From NCBI GenBank assembly GCA_036571765.1, contig BROE01000011.1, positions 1,396,219-1,460,218 on the forward strand: a DNA stretch of 64,000 nt. The letters run 5' to 3'. The stretch's first letter is position 1. Each line of letters begins with the position of its first letter. Under the pieces are notes generated by a model, which searched no databases, was not told where the DNA came from, and saw only the letters and a program-made list of their open reading frames with translations. This document shows positions 49,478 to 61,600 of this stretch, piece after piece. This DNA comes from Plecoglossus altivelis (Eukaryota; Chordata; Actinopteri; Osmeriformes; Plecoglossidae). Made by a program: the position numbers and the translations under genes.

Positions 49478-50327
49478 CAGAGGCAGAGACAGAGAGAGAG
49501 AAGGGAGGATGGGGAGAGGAGGAGAGGGGAAAAGAGAAAGGATTAATTCACTTCACAGCAATACAGAAATCATTACCAGTCAGAATCCATGCAGGACGAT
49601 GGTGGATCATTTCCTGAGTGTGCGTAAAGTGTGTGTGTGTGTAAAGTGTACCTTTGTATTTGAGGTGCTGCAGGATGGGGATGATGGTCTCTAGAGGGAT
49701 GCTGTGAGCCAAAAACAACTGCCAGGTGCTGTACTGCTCAAACGTCTCCCAGTCCAGAGACTGAACTGGAGTTGTGCGCACATACACACACACACACACG
49801 CACGCACAAAACAAACAAACAAACAGCATTACACACAATCCTACATCCTTATCATACAACCCACCCGGGGAGATATTGTGAGTGTGTTCGTGTGTGTGTG
49901 TCTGTATGTGTTAGTGTGTGTGTACATGATAGTCTAGGTGTGTGTGTAACAGGCGTGTGAGTGTGTGCACAGAGTGTGTAAGTGTTACTAACTCAGGATG
50001 TTGAGGACAGAGTCCTTGCGGAACATGACCAGGTTCCCCATCATCACGTGACACATCAGCTCCTGCAGCTGGGACAATCACAACACACTGTCAACAACAA
50101 TAATAACAACATGACAGTGTGTGTGTGTGTGTGTGTGTGCTAGGTACCTGTGTGGAGTCAATGACAGCTACGATCATGTTCAGTAACTCTCCACTGCGCA
50201 GTGTCTCATCTGGGAACTGGAAACACGAGAGTAATACCACATTGAGGGCTTATGTGTGTGTGTACCTCAGAGTAGATGGAAGGTGTGTGTGTGTGTGTGT
50301 GTATGTGTGTGTACCTCAAAGTAGATG

Positions 50328-50359
<32 letters not shown>

Positions 50360-53300
50360 ACATCAGAGTAGATGGAGGGTGTGTGTGTGTATGTATGTGT
50401 GTGTAACTCAGAGTAGATGAAGGGTGTGCGTGTGTGTACCTCAGAGTAGATGGAGGGTGTGTGTGTGTATGTATGTGTGTGTGTACCTCAGAGTAGATGG
50501 AGGGTGTGGGTGTGTGTATGTATTGGTGTGTGTGTATGTATTGGTGTGTGTGTGTGTGTACCTCAGAGTAGATAGAGGGTGTGTGTGTGTCTGTATGTAT
50601 GTCTGTGTGTGTACCTCAGAGTAGATGGAGGGGGTGTGTGTGTGCATGTATGTGTGTGTGTGTGTGTACCTCAGAGTAGATGGAGGGTGTGTGTGTACCT
50701 CAGAGTAGATGGAGTGTGTGTGTGTGTGTGTGTGTATGTATGTGTGTGTGTGTGTACCTCTGAGTAGATGGAGGGTGTGTGTGTGTGCGTGCGTGCGTGT
50801 GTGTACCTCAGAGTAGATGGAGGGTGTGTGTGTGTGTGTACCTCAGAATAGATGGAGGGGGTGAGGTAGCAGAGCAGCCTGACGTCGTCCTCCTGACAGG
50901 CCTTCATGTCCATCATCAGGCAGGTGTGCAGGTCTCCCAGAGCAGTGGCCTGGGCAAACGACTCATACAGACTCATCTTCCCCAGAGCCGCTTTACTGAG
51001 GGAGGAGGAACCGGGGGGGGGGTTACAGCTGGAGTATTGTAGATAGAATGTTACAGTATTACAGTAAAGGTGGAGTAAAATACAGTAGTATAGTTAGTGT
51101 AGTAGGAATGTATGTGTGTACCTGGCCTTGAGGTAGTAGAGCAGGTGGTAGCCTATCTTGGGCTGTTTCTGGTACAGCTCTGACAGCATGTCCAGCAGCA
51201 CAGAGAAGCGTGTGTTCTCCTCCTGCATCTGACACAAGTTCCTGAACACTAGACACACGGGCTTGCACACAGACTCATCCAGGGACCTGCACGCACACAC
51301 ATACACACAAACGCACAGAGACAAAGTTTAGTCAGTTACATTGAGGATGTAACTTCTCCATTTCTCTCTCACGCACGCACGCACACACAAACACACACGT
51401 ACTCCTCAGTGATCTCATCAGGGAGCACATCTCCTCTGAAGTGACTCTTGAAGAGATCAGCCAGACAGGAGGCCAGTGTGGACATCTGCTCTGAGTCAAA
51501 GTCCTCCTGGGGTAGGGATAGAGAAGGACGGAGGGAGGGGTGAGAGGGAGGGAGGGATGAGTGAGAAGGAAGGATGGATGGGTGAGAGGGAAGGAGGGAT
51601 GAGTGAGAAGGAAGGAGGGATGGGTGAGAGGGAGGGATGGATGGGTGAGAGGGAGAGAGGGGAGTAAAAAGGGAGAAAGGGGAGAGATTGAAAGACACAA
51701 AAATATAGGTTGAAGAAGCGACTTAAATCGTCCAAATCATCCTGGTCATATTAGTTTACATGTACCCTGAATATGAATCATCATCTCTACTGGTGGGTTT
51801 GTGATCATCTCTAGTAGTTATGACCTGATGACAGAATGTGAGTTACGACTGTGTGATGAACCAGGTGCCTGTTACATCTCACCTCCAGGATCAGGTCCAC
51901 GATTTCCTGCATCACCTCACACTGAGTCTCTGTGTCACTGGGGGGAGAGGATTGCTGTCATTCATCTGGGCTGTGTGTGTGACTGTGTGTGTGTGTGTGT
52001 GTGTGTGTGTGAGAGTGTGAATGTGACCACTGACCTTCCTTTCTGCAGCTGCAACACCTTCTCTTTCATTGTGTCGTCCAATTGGTCCAGATAGGGGGTG
52101 ATGTCGACAGGCTCCTCTATTATGGCCTCTTTGATTGGATGGAACCGGAACTCCCGCTTTTTACCTGCGGGTCAAGGGTCAGATATAGTTTTATCAACAC
52201 AATATTCGTTATGAAGTCTACTTCTAATTTGGTTAAGGAATTGGCCTATTTACAAACTTGTTGACCATTTCTTTCTTAAAGTTCCTCCTTAAAAGGAAAG
52301 TAGGTAAGATTCTTTCAGAAAAAAAAACATGTCTCCTCTGAACGTGTTGGCTAAGCTCATGAGGCCCTCTGAGTTGTTAAGCAACATATACAGCTCAGTG
52401 CTCATTTTAGGAGAGGCCCACTGCACCGACGATCAGGCAAGAATTGGGGATGCTGTTATGTTCTCATCACGTCACACATTGCAGCTTTAAATGCCAAAGG
52501 GGATTGTGGGTACTGTAGTACCTTTGTTGTTGATTTCTTCCTCATCGTCACTGAAGGCCGCCTCCGTGTTGTCGTAGCAACCATCCTCCTTGTCGAGCAC
52601 GTGGTTGTCCATCTCCAGGGAAACGGACTCCTCCATTTTAACTGGCAAAAGATGAAAGGGACATTCCGCTCATTATGTGCCCTGCTTGTTTTGCAGATGT
52701 GTGTGTGCGCATGTGTTTGAACTGTTCACTGGGACTGCGTGTGAATGTGTCTCTGCTGGGTCTATGCGTGCGTGCACGTGTGTGTGTGTACCTTCTGTAG
52801 GGGGCGAGGGTGAGCTGCAGAACTCAGGGAAGCGTTCTCTCAGCATGGAGCGAAGCTCCCGGTCCAGTTTAGGATTATCAAACAGAGGAGCTAGATGACT
52901 GGAGGGGAGGAGAGGGGAAGAGAGGAGAGGGGAGGAGAGGAGAGGGGAGGAGAGGGGGAATAGGAAAAGTGGACAGGTATTAAAAGATTAAACAGCTGCA
53001 ACAACAATAAAAGCCTCTTAATGCATTTCCCTGAGGACATGACAGGGGGTGCGTGAGCGTTTCACTTACGCCAACACTCTCTTCTCCATGATGAAGTTGA
53101 GCGAGTTGAAGACCCCCTGTCGCACCTGCCCCTCCAGAGGAGGGAAGAAGTGAGGGATGATCTGGGGAGAGACAGAGGGGGGAGGGGAAAGATGGAGAGA
53201 GGAGGCAAGGCAGAGAAGGAGCAAGTACAGAGAGAGAGGGGGAGAGAGAGTAGGACAGAGAGAGAGGGAGGGAGGAGGAGGGGGTGGAGAGGAGCATCAA

Positions 53301-56300
53301 ATCTTTGAAGGCAAATTAATTGCGTGCGTATATGAGTGTGTGTGTGTGTCTTACCCGACACATAAAGTCCAGCAGCGTAGCAGTGATGGCTGGATGAGGC
53401 TTCATAGAGTGGTGCATTACCAAGATAGCAGGCTCTGGAGGGAGGGATGGAGGGTTTAGTAGGCACTTAGTCATAATGTGTTACATACAGATTTTTATGA
53501 TAAAAGAGCTATTTCCATTAAGATTGTATATTTGATTTTCTTTCAGCAATTACATTGAGTTGCTATTTTCATACTGAAGTGATGTAACTGTAGTAGTGGC
53601 ATCACAGTGATCTGTAGTGACGTTACAGTGATCAGTGGTGATGGTGGTTAGTGTTGCCATAGTGCCAATACAGTTGTTACCATGGTAGTGACACTGTAGT
53701 CTCACCTATGTTCATGATGCTGTCCTTCTCTGGGCTGAAGAACAGCCAGTCATAGAACAGAGCCAGTTTAGCATTAGAGGCAGCTACATTAGACTGGAGA
53801 GGAGGAGGGGGAGGAAAAAGGAGAGGGGGGGGGGAAAGCAAGGAAAGAGGAGGAAGAGAGAGAGAGACTGGGGTTAGACCTGCCCTGCATCTGAAATCAC
53901 ATCCCTCTTCTGTCAGCGCATCCTGCTGCCAGCCTTCCATAGTACCTGCTGTTGCGTGCAGCACGCAAAGCAACTGGGTCACACGACTTCATCAGAACAT
54001 TAAGCCTTGAATTTGACCTGTCACTATGTGAAGCCCAAAACTGAGCAACAGACATGGACACTGGGGGAGGGCAACCAGGGCTCTGCTGCTTTGTGTGATG
54101 TCTGTTGCCATGTCTGTTGCCGTGTCTGTTGCAATGTTTGTAGTTCAGTTGATGCGACATATCCTCAGAAATTATGCAGTAGGACATACTGGTATTTTGT
54201 GGCATTGTCATAACCAGCCGAGCATGATAATGATACCAGTATTTCTTGGGACACACTAAATATTGATCTGGCATACTGAATAGTATGGTAGTATGTATTA
54301 GCCCCCTTACTGTGCAGGTTGTGAGCAACCAGCCAATGATAGCCCAGCGTGGCAGGATGTCCGAACTCAACACCTCGTTGGACGGATGGACCACGCCGCA
54401 GATGTAGCGAATTAGATCGCAGCGCAGGGATTGGCTCTCGGCCGTGGACAGGTACTGTCTCTGGAACCAATCCTGATAGCGTTTCTGCTGGCCAAACCTC
54501 ACCTGGGGTGGGTGAAGGGTGAATAAAGTAACAAGTTAAAGTGAATGAAAGTGTGTGTGAGCATGTGAGGGAAGTGAGTAAATGAATTTGTCTGTCTGTG
54601 TGTGAGAGAGAGAGTACCCTGGAGGTCATGAACAGCAGCTTGGTCTCCATGTCTGGAGTCAGACGACACGCAAGGAACTTTCTAGAAGTCCTGGCTGTTA
54701 GCAACTGAAGAAGACCTGGAGGAGAGAGAGCAAGAGAGTTACAGTGTTAAGAGCGTTTTTGCGCACACACACTCACGCTTACACACGCGCGCACACACAC
54801 ACTACCAGTGAACTGGGGGCTGAGGTTCTGCGGGTTGTGGAGAAGATCTCTCCACAGCAGGTCCATCTCTGGTATCCTAGCAACGATCTGCAACAGCCTC
54901 ACCAGGTCTCTGCCGATGATTACACATTCCATGAACTAGAGGGAGGGGGGGGGGGGGGGGGGGGGGCGAGCAGGTGGAGGGAGAAGCAGTGGAGGGGAGG
55001 GGCGTTGAGGGGAAGAGCAGGGGAGAGGAAGAGAGGAGGATGCTTTCATTTTCATAACAAGTAATGAATTCAGTAACAGAGCGCAAACCACATCCCTCCC
55101 TCCCCCCATCCCTGTTCTTCCCCCTCCTTGTTCTCCACCCACCCTCCTTCCCTCACTCTCTCCCTGTTCTCCACCCACCCTCCTTCCCTCCCTCCCTGTT
55201 CTACCCCCTCCCTCCTTCCCTCCCTCCCTGTTCTCCACCCACCCTCCTTCCCTCCCTCCCTGTTCTACCCCCTCCCTCCTGTACCCCACCTTGTCTCTCA
55301 GCATGCTGATGCAGTAGTCCACCTCCTTCTGTCTCAGGGAGAGCAGAGCGGGGGTTCCGTGGTCGACGATGAGGCGCAGGTACGTGTAGACGGACATGGC
55401 TATCAGCATGCCGCTCTTCAACACCCAGTCCCTGAAGGGGCGGAGGGGGAGGAGGAGAAAGGGGTGGGAGGTCAAAAGAGGAGGGAAGGAGGCAGGCCAG
55501 GACAGACGGAAGGGAAAGTGGCGCAAAAAAAAAAGAGGTCACATTCAAGTGTCACGCTCGAACGTATGTCCCATGGATTTACTACGCTCGCCCTCCACCA
55601 GACACTTGCACACAGGTACTAGAACAGCAGACTCACTTTTGCTCCACCAGGATTTCTAGAACGTTTTCAGCTAGCCAAATGTTCTTGGGAGTGATGTCTC
55701 CACCTACACACACGCATACACAAGCACATGTAAGGATAAAACATGTAATTGATGGATTACATTATTTAATATTAATTTATTAGTTACAGCAGAAGCCTAG
55801 TTGACTAGCTGTTTAGCTGGTAGGTTAGATGACTGACTTGTTGACTATCTACCTAGCCAATGGCTGACCAGTTGTCTACCTTAGAGACTTGATGTCTAGC
55901 TAACATACTGGCTGTTTAGTTTATAGACTGGATGACTAGCTTACTATCAGGTTGACTGCCTCACTCATTAACTGATTGGCTAGTTCTCTGGGTCACTAGG
56001 TTACTGACTGACTGTGGTTGGGAGATTGACAGTTCACTGATTGGTTGACAGGCCAACCTGCTATTTGCTTCATTAGCGTCATGAGCACCCCGTCTGCTCC
56101 GATCACACCTGTCTTCACCAGCTCCCGCACCAGCCACACCAACTAGAGGAGGGGGGAGAAGGGAGACAGAACAAGTCTATTACACAACATTAGCGTTCAA
56201 GCTGATGATGGGTTAGGTCTACTACCTACAATAGCATCAAATCTAGCATTGGGCTAGGTATACACCTGAGGTTTACCTGTCATTTTCATCATTGTTGAGC

Positions 56301-58327
56301 TAGATGTATACATTGGCGGTTGCAACATGAGCATATAAAATAACTTGGTCTAGGGATGTTACCTGAGTATTTACTGAACATTAGCATCTATGCTAAGGAT
56401 GGGCTAAGTGTATCACCTGACTGTTTACCAATATTGGCATCTATGTTAACAATAGGCTAGGTTGTATTATCTGAGTGTTTCCTGTTAGCATAGATTAGCA
56501 TCAATACTAACGATGGGCTAAGTGTATTACCTGAGTGTTTCCTGTTAGCATAGATTAGCATCAATGCTAACGTTGGGGTAGGTGTATTACCTGAGTGCGG
56601 CACACGTCCTGCAGCTTGAGGAATTTCTCCATCAGGATCTGGTTGATCTTCACCAGGATCACGCTCATCCCATCTCTGTTGACCAGCGTCAGGTCTCTGT
56701 AACACTGGACAGACAGACAGACAGGTCTCAGTAACACAGGACAGACAGACAAGTCTCAGTAACACAGGGCAGACAGACAAGGTAAACTCTATAATGAGAG
56801 TGAACTTAATGAGAAGGATAAGTGATTTCAACGACAGTTGTGACAATGAAAAAGTTTATATTGAGAGTGATGATAATGAGTAATGATACTGAGTAGACGA
56901 TAGTGAGAGTGAGGATAAGGCTGTAGATGGTAGTGAGGGTGATGATAATGCTGCAGATCACAGTGACGGTAGTGAGAGGACGGGCTCCTACCCTCTGGGC
57001 CTGGGACGGCTCCGTGAGCAGCAGAGCAAAGAGACCCAGACACACCTCCTCATGCTGCTGCAGACCCTTACACACCTGCAGCAGAAAGAGAGGAGACGGA
57101 AGGAGAGGAGGAGAGGAAGAAGAATGGAGCAAGAGGATAGGGAGAAGAACAGAGAAGAGAAGCAGGTGAGAGGAGAGGTAAGAGTAGAGAAGGGAGTAGA
57201 AAGAGAGGAAGGAGGAGGAAGTGGGAGGAGAGGGGGAGTCAGAGGAGAGAGAATGAGGAGGAGAGATGGGGGAGAGAGGAAGGATTGGGAGATGAAAATA
57301 GAGAAGGAATACAAGTAAGGAGAGAAAGGGTTGTAGATGGAACAGAACCAAACAGGTTTTTACAGATGCAGGCATTGGATGTTGTCAGTCAATCTCCATT
57401 AAAACCAACGTCCGACTATGGAGAAAAGAACCTCTAATTCCTGTCTGCGTGACAGCTAAAGTCACCGCAGGTGACATTATCACAGGGACTCACATTGGCA
57501 GTGATGGCGTCATTGGACTCTCGTTCTGACAGGCCAACGGTTAACGAGGTTACGATCCCCACACACCTCTCCAATCGCTGGGCAGACAAAGGATGTCAAG
57601 ATGTGTCATTCATACACTAATACACAATTACACATCAAGTATCACTGATCAGACACAGATGTACCAATCCATCATAGCCATGTAGGCATGCAGTATAGAT
57701 GAATATGTAAATCTGTGACAGACAAGTGACATGTGACAGACAAGACCTATCAAGAGAAAAGACAGGATGGAACCGAACGGTGTAAAGCCACAACTCTTCA
57801 CGAAGAGCTCGTGGAAGATGAGGAAACGGCTATACGGACGTGTCTGTGTCACAAGATAGAGAGATAATCATCTGTATTGACATAGGAACGAGGATCATTG
57901 CGCATGTGCGTTGGTTCGTGTCTCGTCCATATGTTTACTTGCGACCCAGATAGCATGCTATGCTACGTGAAATTCTGGTGAAATTCCGCCACTGTTCCAT
58001 CACGTAAATAAAAGCTAGCGTGCCATTTGAACGTACAAGAACCAGGCTAACAAATGCATTACGTACATACGCCCACAAACTTGCCCAATTCATGTTAGCT
58101 AGCTAGCTTTCAACATGCAACCTTCCTTCTATAAAATGGTTCCGTGTCTTTGTATTCGTTGATATGATTTCGTATTCAGGAAACTGAGAAAGGGTGATTA
58201 AGCCAGCAAGCTAGCTGCACTCTTGACAGTCGCCCTGCCCTACCTCCTCCAGTTCATCTTTCGCATCGAGAGTCGTGGACACCAGCAGCCGACCCTGCGG
58301 TTTCCCCTTCGCCGGTGAAGTCTCCAT
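46847..58327 (-). CDS. ints3: Integrator complex subunit 3
   Basis: Exons found: 58244-58327, 57494-57577, 56992-57075, 56591-56704, 56058-56142, 55637-55703, 55290-55431, 54806-54935, 54618-54715, 54311-54502, 53706-53793, 53355-53434, 53070-53161, 52792-52898, 52522-52641, 52035-52164, 51883-51937, 51403-51506, 51122-51286, 50842-50995, 50148-50216, 49993-50068, 49652-49765, 49348-49396, 49017-49184, 48035-48107, 47724-47880, 46847-46924. Recognised segments: VSTTLDAKDELEE, KFLACRLTPDMETKLLFMTS, LPRWAIIGWLLTTCT, KQPKIGYHLLYYLKA, IPLETIIPILQHLKYK, and C-terminal KRKRKGSSAVGSDSD. The family is the 3'-end-processing Integrator scaffold and the SOSS DNA-repair subunit, nuclear. About 986 residues are recovered against 1043 in human; one exon between 49017 and 48107 is absent and its loss breaks phase. 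Start is the METSPAKGK methionine; an in-frame ATG lies upstream at 58430-58432. Confidence 0.96.
46971..47529 (+). mobile_element. pogo/Tigger-like element with HTH fragment
   Basis: Inverted ends CAGTGATCCCTCG and CGAGGGATTACTG, flanked by TA on both sides, as in Tc1/mariner-pogo insertions. Inside, 47242-47532 encodes MSTKRPGPTKAPADGPKRRK and VKLLDMLREGKSYAAVARHY, the CENP-B/Tigger N-terminal helix-turn-helix. The catalytic DDE part is missing, so it is non-autonomous. It lies in the last ints3 intron, antisense to the gene. Confidence 0.93.
48108..49016. repeat. Anomalous low-complexity ints3 intron; expected exon not found
   Basis: Composed of GT/GA-rich runs, a stretch (about 48420-48850) of T-rich irregular sequence with repeated GACGTAA and TGATGAAAATACG, and five tandem copies of a 24-base unit (GTTAGCAGGGGGACAGGG core) at 48862-48980. 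The ints3 exon for the segment between PRKRQ and FTQTPILQ should lie here but cannot be found. Confidence 0.75.
49395..49502. repeat. (GAGACA)/(GA)n microsatellite
   Basis: Purine-rich simple repeat directly upstream, in transcript terms, of the acceptor for ints3 exon 49348-49396; the pyrimidine tract of that acceptor is this repeat. Confidence 0.9.
50260..50862. repeat. Tandem array of duplicated ints3 exon-end/splice-donor units
   Basis: Thirteen occurrences, counting the real exon end, of the plus-strand motif GTACCTCAGAGTAGATGGAG and close variants, separated by (GT)n. On the ints3 strand each unit is the last ~18 exon bases (CTCCATCTACTCTGAG) plus the donor GTACACAC. The true junction is at 50841/50842, where the exon reads ATTCTGAG; the twelve intronic copies mostly read ACTCTGAG. 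Two copies (near 50358 and 50402) have damaged donors. Confidence 0.93.
54943..54966. repeat. Poly-G/poly-C run at an ints3 acceptor
   Basis: A run of about 22 G on the plus strand, ending a few bases from the acceptor of ints3 exon 54806-54935. On the transcript it is a near-pure poly-C pyrimidine tract. Confidence 0.9.
55088..55285. repeat. CCCTCCTTCCCTCCCTCCC minisatellite
   Basis: About five units of ~35 bases (CCTCCTTCCCTCCCTCCCTG plus TTCTCCACCCA or TTCTACCCC), adjacent to the donor of ints3 exon 55290-55431. The transcript strand carries repeated GGG blocks and could form a G-quadruplex. Confidence 0.9.
56260..56590. repeat. ~60-bp tandem array repeating the donor region of an ints3 exon
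   Basis: Copies of TGTATTACCTGAGTGTTTCC-type sequence occur near 56525, 56464, 56407 and 56352, each followed by a TTAGCATC...GCTAAC block. The true donor of exon 56591-56704 has the same TATTACCTGAGTG at 56585-56597. Copies decay with distance from the exon. Confidence 0.85.
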
Positions 58328-58564
58328 CACCTCCCGCCTCGCTTCGTCTCGCCCCAGAGGACTTGAGGGCTTAGACTCGGGGGTACGGGATATATTCAAA
58401 AAGATTTTTTTCGTATTAATAGCGTGTCTCATACACTTCTCAGTGCTTCAGACTCTCCCTGCACGCTCTTCGTCAGGCACTGTGTATTATTTTTTACTTG
58501 GTTCGACCACCGTTCACTCTCTCTGGTGCTTTCGCCAGTGTCCGAATAAAACAAACTAACTTCC

Positions 58565-58632
58565 GGAGGGCATGGTGGCCTAGCGGAAGTGTTCGCTCTG
58601 AGAGAAAGGAGAAGGGCGGGTTCAATGAAGGC
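58565..58632 (+). repeat. tRNA-derived SINE head
   Basis: A box GTGGCCTAGCGG and a B-box-like GGGTTCAATGA, spaced as in a tRNA, just upstream of ints3. No SINE body is obvious after it. Confidence 0.55.
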
Positions 58633-61600
58633 TTTTTGACCAATTATTTACCAGATAAATTTGAGTGACACGTAAGGATTTTCCCCTCACTAATGGAAGA
58701 TAATAGAAGATTCGCCAATGAGAGCCTGCGAAAAAGAGCGAGACCCTTTCAGGAATCTGCCGCGTGGGTCATGCAAGGAAATGTAGATTCCGATAGTGTA
58801 GTGCATTGAGTGTATTATATTAAATTCAATAAAAAAATCTTACCCTTCTGTCATCATGCTGGAAAACGTGAAATATAGAAAAAGTTGTAACAAACGCTAA
58901 ACAGGTACAAACAAACATACTACACCGTTAACGTCTTTATCTTTCTCTCTCTTTCCGTACTCTGTATATGTTTGTCTATGTCCATGACTATATTTTATAT
59001 CTATATATCCTGCAGTTGTGTGAATGTGTATGTGTGTATAGCCACACAGTACTCACATGATTTTCTAACGAAATCGCACCCACAAAATATATACTGCACG
59101 ATTTGACATTGACTGTGCGGAACTGTACGATTCAACTTTGCGGCTGATATGTTGCAGTACTGTAGTTGAGTTATTATTGTTGCACCACGGTAGCTGAGAT
59201 GTTTTTGGAGGTTTTTTTGCCTGGTAAAATGGCCCACAGCTCTTGTTCTGTCAGAACTATCCACCATCAACATCTGTTCTTCCACTTTCTACATGCCCTA
59301 TTTACACTTCACTTCGATTGTGTCTTTCGATTACAGTGTCTGTTAAATGAACTAAAGATGATAGTATTAGAATATTTTCGTTCCATTTTGCAGTAGTGCA
59401 GATTTCCTGCACCTGAATTCATCGTTTCAGTTTCCCTTTAGCCATATGAACATCTCAGAACTGACCGAGGTAACAAGTGAAATGCCGAGTCCAGACGTTT
59501 ATAGATTCCAAACCCGTCACACAGCTGCCATACATTCTCCACTGGCTCCATTAAGACATTCAACCAAATATGAATCAACATTTATAACACAACCACACAT
59601 TTAAAGAAGTAACATAGTAGTAAAGGTATTCTCTAAAATAAATCATTATCATTAAAATACAGGAGAAACGACAAAAAGAGCACAGTACAATTTATGTTTT
59701 CTACTTTGACATCAAAGGAGTGTTAGAAGTAGATCTGTGAGCAGTCAGAACAGCATACAATGCAAACTGAATGTCTGTGTCTGTAGCTGAGTGTCTGTAT
59801 TTGTGTATGTTAATGTGTCTTACCGCTTTTGTGAATGACTGTATCTGTGTGTGACTGCATCTGTGCGACTGTATCTATGTGTGACTGCTTCTGTGTGACT
59901 GTATCTGTGTGACTGCATCTGTGCGACTCTATCTATGTGTGACTGTTTCTGTGACTGTATCTGTGTGACTGCATCTGTGCGACTGTATCTATGTGTGACT
60001 GTTTCTGTGTGACTGTATCTGTGTGACTGCATCTGTGCAACTGTGTCTATGTGTGACTGTTTCTGTGTGACTGTATCTATGTGTGACTGTTTCTGTGTGA
60101 CTGTATCTGTGTGACTGCATCTGAGCAACTGTATCTATGTGTGACTGTTAATGTGTGACTGTATCTCTGTGTGACTGTATCTGTGTGACTGTATCTCTGT
60201 GTGACTATATCTGTGTGTGACTGTATCTGTGTGTGTGTGTGTGTGTCATTGGCCATGGTCTCAAATCAACACTGTAGGCCAGACAACCGTACACACTAGT
60301 CTGATACTCTAGAAACACCTTCAGAACTTCACAAGATGAAAACAGACTAAACACCATCTATCAGATCATCATGTGATGACAATAAAGACTAAAAGAATCC
60401 ACGATTAAAAGAATCATTCAACAGAGCTTGATATAAACAACAGATTTTTTTCTCTTTCTGGGCTTGTGGTGCTACATTCACTGGTGAGAAACAAGTTGAG
60501 ATCATGGCCCACATCCACCCCGAGTCCTGACCTGGGTTCAAAACCCCTGAGTCTGTTAACCGCAGTTATTAAGATTCAAACATTTGAGCAGATGTTAGGA
60601 GCCACAATGTGACTCCATGCCAGACTTGAGGATAAAACCACGCTTGCAGAGCCAAATACATTTGCAGTTGAGAGGCATTTCAGAAGAGAACCCACCTGTT
60701 CAACACTGTACAGAAACACATTCACATGACCCAAACCACGAGGCCTTTGCTGATTGGGTGAACAGGGAGCTGGGATCTAGCCAATAAGAAGACAGGAACT
60801 TGATTACAGTGACTGTGTTCGTGGTGTCTACGCACCACCGACGAGCTAGGTGGTGCTACTGATCCACTCAGGAGATCAGACCATCCTGGCCACCAGAGAG
60901 TCACAGGGAGAGGCGTTCCTAAGAGGCGACCAGAAAATCTTCATACTTTGACATGTACAGATCTTATCTTCGCATAAACACACACCACGAACACAACACA
61001 AATAGACACACCTGTGCATGCATGCATTCCACAAACGCGCACGCAAACACACACAAACCACAAATAGACACACCCCACACACACAGTGGGATGTCAGAGT
61101 GCTAAAGACACAAAGGAGGACAGGGTTTATGAACACGTAGACACTAAAAGGAATCCTTGCGAGGAACAGCCTTTACTGCTTTAATACAGGACAGGAAACG
61201 GTCCCTCCTAAGGATCCAATATAGACCCTCATCCAGATAGACACTGGAATCAGCTGTCCTCTCCAGGTACAGCTCGTGGTGGAGCAGCTGAATGCAATCA
61301 GGAGGTCACAGGTTCGAATCCCCCTGTATGTTGCTTTGGATTATAAGGTCTGACAAATTAGCATGTCATTAATGTCTAGTTCCTGCCAGTCTGCGAAGGC
61401 TACCAAGTGTTGCCAACTCAGATGTCCATGTGACTCTATACCGCAGTTACAGCTTTACTCCACCAGATGGCAAAGTGTCACTGCGTATTCGAAGAGTCAG
61501 GCAGGGGTTTAGTCCAGAAGACAGAGCCTGTATGGATCCGCTCACTCGTCCTACAGAAAACACCTCCTCCATTGTCCTCCCTCCCTGACATAAAATTGTA

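Noticed and set aside
49007..49546. Plus-strand frame opposite ints3
   Set aside because: Antisense shadow of ints3 exon 49017-49184 followed by a GA repeat translation.
50260..50862. CRISPR-like array
   Set aside because: The spaced repeats are eukaryotic exon-end/donor copies separated by GT runs, with no unique spacers.
58328..58432. Longer ints3 N-terminus from the upstream in-frame ATG
   Set aside because: The added residues (MRHAINTKKIF...) have no counterpart in the family, while METSPAKGK fits known fish INTS3 starts; kept only as an alternative.
61275..61325. tRNA gene with B box GGTTCGAATCC
   Set aside because: Only the B box is convincing; A box and stems do not fold by eye.
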